Below are positions 60,388 through 64,000 of a DNA stretch of 64,000 nt, piece by piece. The notes below the pieces were generated by a model. The model was not told the origin of the DNA. It did not search any database and was given only the letters and a program-made list of their open reading frames with translations. Positions within the stretch are counted from its first letter, which is position 1. Each line of letters begins with the position of its first letter. Position numbers and translations under genes: made by a program. Origin of the DNA: Amblyomma americanum (taxonomy: Eukaryota > Arthropoda > Arachnida > Ixodida > Ixodidae); NCBI RefSeq assembly GCF_052857255.1, contig NC_135498.1, positions 91,644,757 through 91,708,756 of the forward strand, given 5' to 3'.

Positions 60388-63300
60388 GGTCTCTGAAAGT
60401 GCTGCAGTGGAACTGCCGTTCCATTCAGTCAGCCTTCACTGATTTAGTAACTCTTTCAAATCGAATTTCTCCTCATGTCATTGCGCTTCAAGAAACCTGG
60501 TTGTCGAAAGAGTTTTCATTTAAAATGGAACATTATCGAATGTTTAGAATGGACCGCCCATCAAAGAGGGGGGGGGGGCGGCTTGCTTCTGCTGGTTTCA
60601 TCCAGATTCTGTCACAATGCATGATTGGTGTTTCAGCGTGTGGACGCTCATTGCGAAATTCAGGCAGTGGATCTTTCAGTTCCTGGTTTCCATCCCATTA
60701 CTGTCTCAAATGTATATTTTCCATCAGGGGTTCATGACACACGGCCATTAGATTCCTTACTCTCTGTCAGCAGATCACATGTGTTGCTTGTTGGGGATTT
60801 CAATTCGCATCACTTGACTTGAGGTTATCGAACAGACCAGTGCGGTTTGCGTTTATGGGATTGGGCTTGTGAGAATAACCTAAACTGTCATAACTCGGGT
60901 ATTCCGACCTTTCTCCGTGGGCACTCCCGATCAGCATTGGATTTAACGTTTTTAACCCCAGGGGTAGCAGTTTCCTTCTGGACTCCGGTTGACTCTGCAA
61001 CAAACAGTGACCATTTCCCACTCACTTTTGACATTGTGTGTCCGATGACTTCTATCGGCGGATTCAGTTGCACCCTAGTCGATTACAACAAGTTCAAAAG
61101 TTCACTCAGTTCAGAACTACACTCTTTGCCGAATTTGTCTCAGGAGAGCAGGGTGTTAGTCTTATGCTCTATTTTAGATCGGGTACGGAGGCAATCAGAG
61201 TTTACAGTGTGCGATAGCATAGGCACTTGTCTGAGCCCTTGGTGGAATACAGAATGTTCAAAGGATTATAGGCGGCGCAAGGCAGCCAGGAAGAAACTTA
61301 TCCATAAACAATGTCCCCGGAATTGGATCGATTATAAGTTTCTTGCAGCTACCTTCAAGCGCACAGTCGCTAGGGCAAAAGAAAAATATGATGAAGAGAA
61401 TTATGACCATCTATCAAAATCTAATAACAGACAAGCCTTGTTTCGCTTTCTGAAGTCAAGGAACAGGCTGCCACCGCCTTACAACATTCCCTCTAATGTG
61501 CTGACTCCAGTAGAGCTTGCCAGGTCATTAGAAGAAATTGGCAAAGGCTTGGAACGCCGTTTTTCGGCTGCGCTCTCTCGCCCACAACTGCTTGGGAATC
61601 ACTATGATGATTTCCTTAATGTCTCGGTTTCTGAGCTCTCCCAGGTGATAAATCGGTTACCTTCTGCAGCTCCTGGTCCTGACCGTGTCACCTCTGCGAT
61701 GATTAAAATACTGATCGACGAATCCCCCAATGCTATATTGGAGCTGGTAAATTACTGTATTAGAAACCCATGGATCCCGGATGTATGGCGTGTTTCCAAA
61801 ATTATCCCGGTGCTTAAAAAGCAAGGGGAAGGGTTGGTCTTAGACAACATTCGACCAATTTCATTGACATCGAATCTGGTGAAATTGGTTGAACGCGTGC
61901 TGTATGGACGAATCATGCCCATTATTACTGAAAGCGGACTACTTAACCCCTGTCAGATTGGTTTCAAGCCTGGGTGCTCTATATGGTGTGCGCATACTGA
62001 CCTCGAAAGCCGTGTCCGACTAGCGCGCCGGCGTCTACAGTATGCTGCGCTGGTAACTCTAGACATCTCGAAAGCATATGACAGTGTCGAACATGGGCCT
62101 CTGATGTACAGACTACGGGCTCTGGGCTTGCCAAGTTATTTTGTGGAATTAGTGTCAGCTTTCCTGGCTGGCAGAGAATTTTATTGTTGTCAACGCGGAG
62201 TTTCTACAAGGAAATTTCATCAATCTAGAGGTGTGCCTCAAGGTGCAGTTCTCTCCCCTGTTCTATTCAACCTCTTACTCAGTTCGATTCCGACTTCCCC
62301 TGACGTGACTACGTACATGTATGCAGATGATATAGCTTTCTTTGCTGCTGCGATTGAGTTACATTCTGTGTATATGGTTTTACAGTCATATTTAAATTCC
62401 CTTGACCGATGGTTATCTGAATTACACTTAAGTCTTAATGTAAACAAGTGCGCGTTGTTACCTTTCCCGGTTACTCAACAGATACACATTTCATGGTCTT
62501 ATCTTCATCATGTCATTTCTCAGGTTTGTTCCCTAAAGTATCTCGGGGTAACTTATGACTCCTCTCTCTCTTGGCGGTCACATATAGATCCGGTTGCTGC
62601 GAAAGGGATTCGGGCGGTAGGCCTTCTGCGAAGGATGAGTAGCCCTCGCTGCGGTATGCGCAGACATGCTCTTCTGCTGATTTACAAAATGTATATCCGG
62701 CCAATCTTGGATTTCGGTTGCGTTTTGTTTTCTGGAGCAGCTGCATACAAGCTGCGCCCACTTCTCCTCTTAGAGCGAGAAGCTCTGCGCCTGTGTTTGG
62801 GTCTCCCTAAATACGTGGCAAACAATGTTTTGTATCTGGAAGCGCGGGTGCCGTCTCTTACTGCAAGGTTTCGCCTTTTGACAGTACAAACGTTTTTAAA
62901 GTTTTGCGACTCGGAGCAGCATGCATCTTCCTAGGGCAGCGAGCGGAGTTCTTGGGTGTCGGATGGTCTCGCCTTCAAACTCCCCAAATCTGTTTCGTTG
63001 AATCTTTGCTAGGCCCACTCAACGTGCGAATACCTGAAATTGTTCCGGTGCGGTCCATACCCGCAACTGTGTCTATCATCTACGATAACATTTGTCCATG
63101 TAATGCAAGATTACTGCCTTTCTCATGGTTAAATGGTATGTTGCAGGGTTATTTGTCGACCATCAGCTCACATGTTGCAATTGCGACTGATGGGTCGGTG
63201 TGTGCAGAAAAGGCAGGTGTAGGTATTTACTCCCAGTCCCTTGACTGGTCTTTTTCTCTCCGTCTCCAAGATTTCACTCCTATCTATCTGGCTGAGTTTC

Positions 63301-64000
63301 TAGCTGTGGTTCTCGCTCTGCGCAAGGTACCAATTTCTTTATGAGCAGTAATAATAATTACGGACTCGTTATCTTTATGCACTTCCGTCTCGACGTCCAC
63401 TGAATCGCAGCTCTCTCAGATACTAAAATTCCTGATACCTCCACACATCAAATCAATTCGATTTCTTTGGGTTCCAGGGCACAGGGGTCTTCTATTAAAT
63501 GAATCAGCTGATGCTTTAGCGAAGGCAGCCCTGAGTGGATCGATTGTTGACCCGCTTCCAACAACTGCTTACATCACGGCGGCACGCTTTCGACGGTACA
63601 CTGTAGTGAACGAATTGGGCGCATCAGCGCTTCCTTGGACGACTTCCAGCACCTACTGTTCCCTTGGAGAAGCTCAGTCTGGCGATCGCGCAATCTTGAA
63701 GTTTCCTTCACGAGGCTTCGTTGCCGGGTGCCGCAACTAAATTTTTACCTCTACAGGCCTGGTCTGGCGATCTACCCGTTGTGTCCGTATTGTGCGGAGC
63801 CGGAAACAATAGAGCACTTTCTTCTTTTTTGCCGGTGCTACTCATCGATTAGGAGGCGTCTATTAGAAGTTCCAATACAGAATCTCAGTTTGCGCCTGTC
63901 TTCTGCGGTTGTTCTGTCTCATGGCGCTTCTATGCTTGGCCATACCAATGGGAATGTTTGCTCTGCCGTTCAAAATTATCTCCTAGAATCAAAACGTCTA
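60387..64000 (+). pseudogene. LINE ORF2: endonuclease, reverse transcriptase, RNase H (disrupted)
   Basis: APE endonuclease starts at ~60,396 (VLQWNCRSI, then IALQETW). A poly-G tract at ~60,570 causes a frameshift; the domain continues with LLVGDFNSH, meets a TGA near 60,820, then resumes (SDHFPLTFD). RT occupies the 695-codon frame 60,847-62,934: APGPDRVTSAMIK, NIRPISLTS, VTLDISKAYDSVEHG, SRGVPQGAVLSPVLFN and the catalytic MYADDIAFF near 62,320. After a frameshift near 62,910, RNase H shows IATDGS, AEFLAVVLAL, TDSLS and NESADALAKAAL, with an in-frame TGA at 63,342. The C-terminal knuckle CPYCAEPETIEHFLLFC lies in another frame near 63,790. The protein runs off the window. Confidence 0.88.

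Larger units (their letters stand above)
58938..64000 (+). mobile_element. I-clade-like LINE, 3' end beyond the window
   Basis: Over 5 kb: a ~120 bp leader, gag-like ORF1, then an ORF2 with endonuclease, reverse transcriptase, RNase H and a C-terminal zinc knuckle in that order. An RNase H domain downstream of RT is typical of the I group of LINEs. It begins where unit 3 similarity ends. ORF2 is broken in several places, so this copy is not autonomous as read. Confidence 0.88.

Overview
The window looks like nuclear DNA from an arthropod, most likely a hard (ixodid) tick. It is dominated by tRNA-headed SINEs of the type described from ixodid ticks, non-LTR retrotransposons from several lineages, a Penelope-like remnant, a THAP-containing DNA transposon, tetranucleotide arrays and splice-like signals. 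There are no bacterial operons, rRNA genes or CRISPR arrays. The species call is inferred from repeat content only.

Large-scale layout: the window is about 2.3 direct tandem copies of one ~26 kb segment. Unit 1 is 1-25,772, unit 2 is 25,773-51,763, and unit 3 is 51,764 to about 58,937. Unit phase is arbitrary because the window starts inside the array. From about 58,938 to the end lies an unrelated, 3'-incomplete I-clade LINE (gag-like ORF1, then endonuclease, reverse transcriptase and RNase H). Unit 2 mostly resembles unit 3 over its first ~3.4 kb and unit 1 afterwards, as expected for the hybrid middle unit made by unequal crossing-over.

Within a unit, in unit 1 coordinates: dispersed repeat A (673-2,062), an inverted SINE and a SINE fragment, a TATA-like promoter with a ~100 bp intron-like segment, another SINE, an ATCC array, a Penelope-type GIY-YIG remnant (minus strand), and an unidentified GC-rich coding-like island. 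A second copy of repeat A follows, split at 8,568/14,346 by a ~5.8 kb P-superfamily-like transposon. That element has an 8-bp target duplication, ~30-35 bp inverted termini and a minus-strand THAP-domain ORF. It carries a nested ~3.4 kb LINE ending in an ATCC array and a solo LTR. After it come a LINE C-terminal remnant, a small inverted-repeat element, a tRNA-Leu(CAG) pseudogene beside a second LINE, another SINE, an old 5'-truncated relative of the nested LINE interrupted by a different SINE, a second small inverted-repeat element, and a GC-rich candidate first exon with promoter-like motifs.

Most coding sequence is decayed transposon protein. The best intact ORFs are the two THAP proteins (129 aa) and the 442-aa ORF1 of the terminal LINE. 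No cellular gene is identified with confidence. The most noteworthy items are the fully resolved nested transposon with an empty-site paralogue in the same window, the THAP-only ORF it retains, the hybrid 26 kb array, and a 1,958 bp stretch without a mismatch between units that otherwise differ by roughly 1-3%. Assembly artefact (unmerged haplotypes) remains a live alternative for the array.
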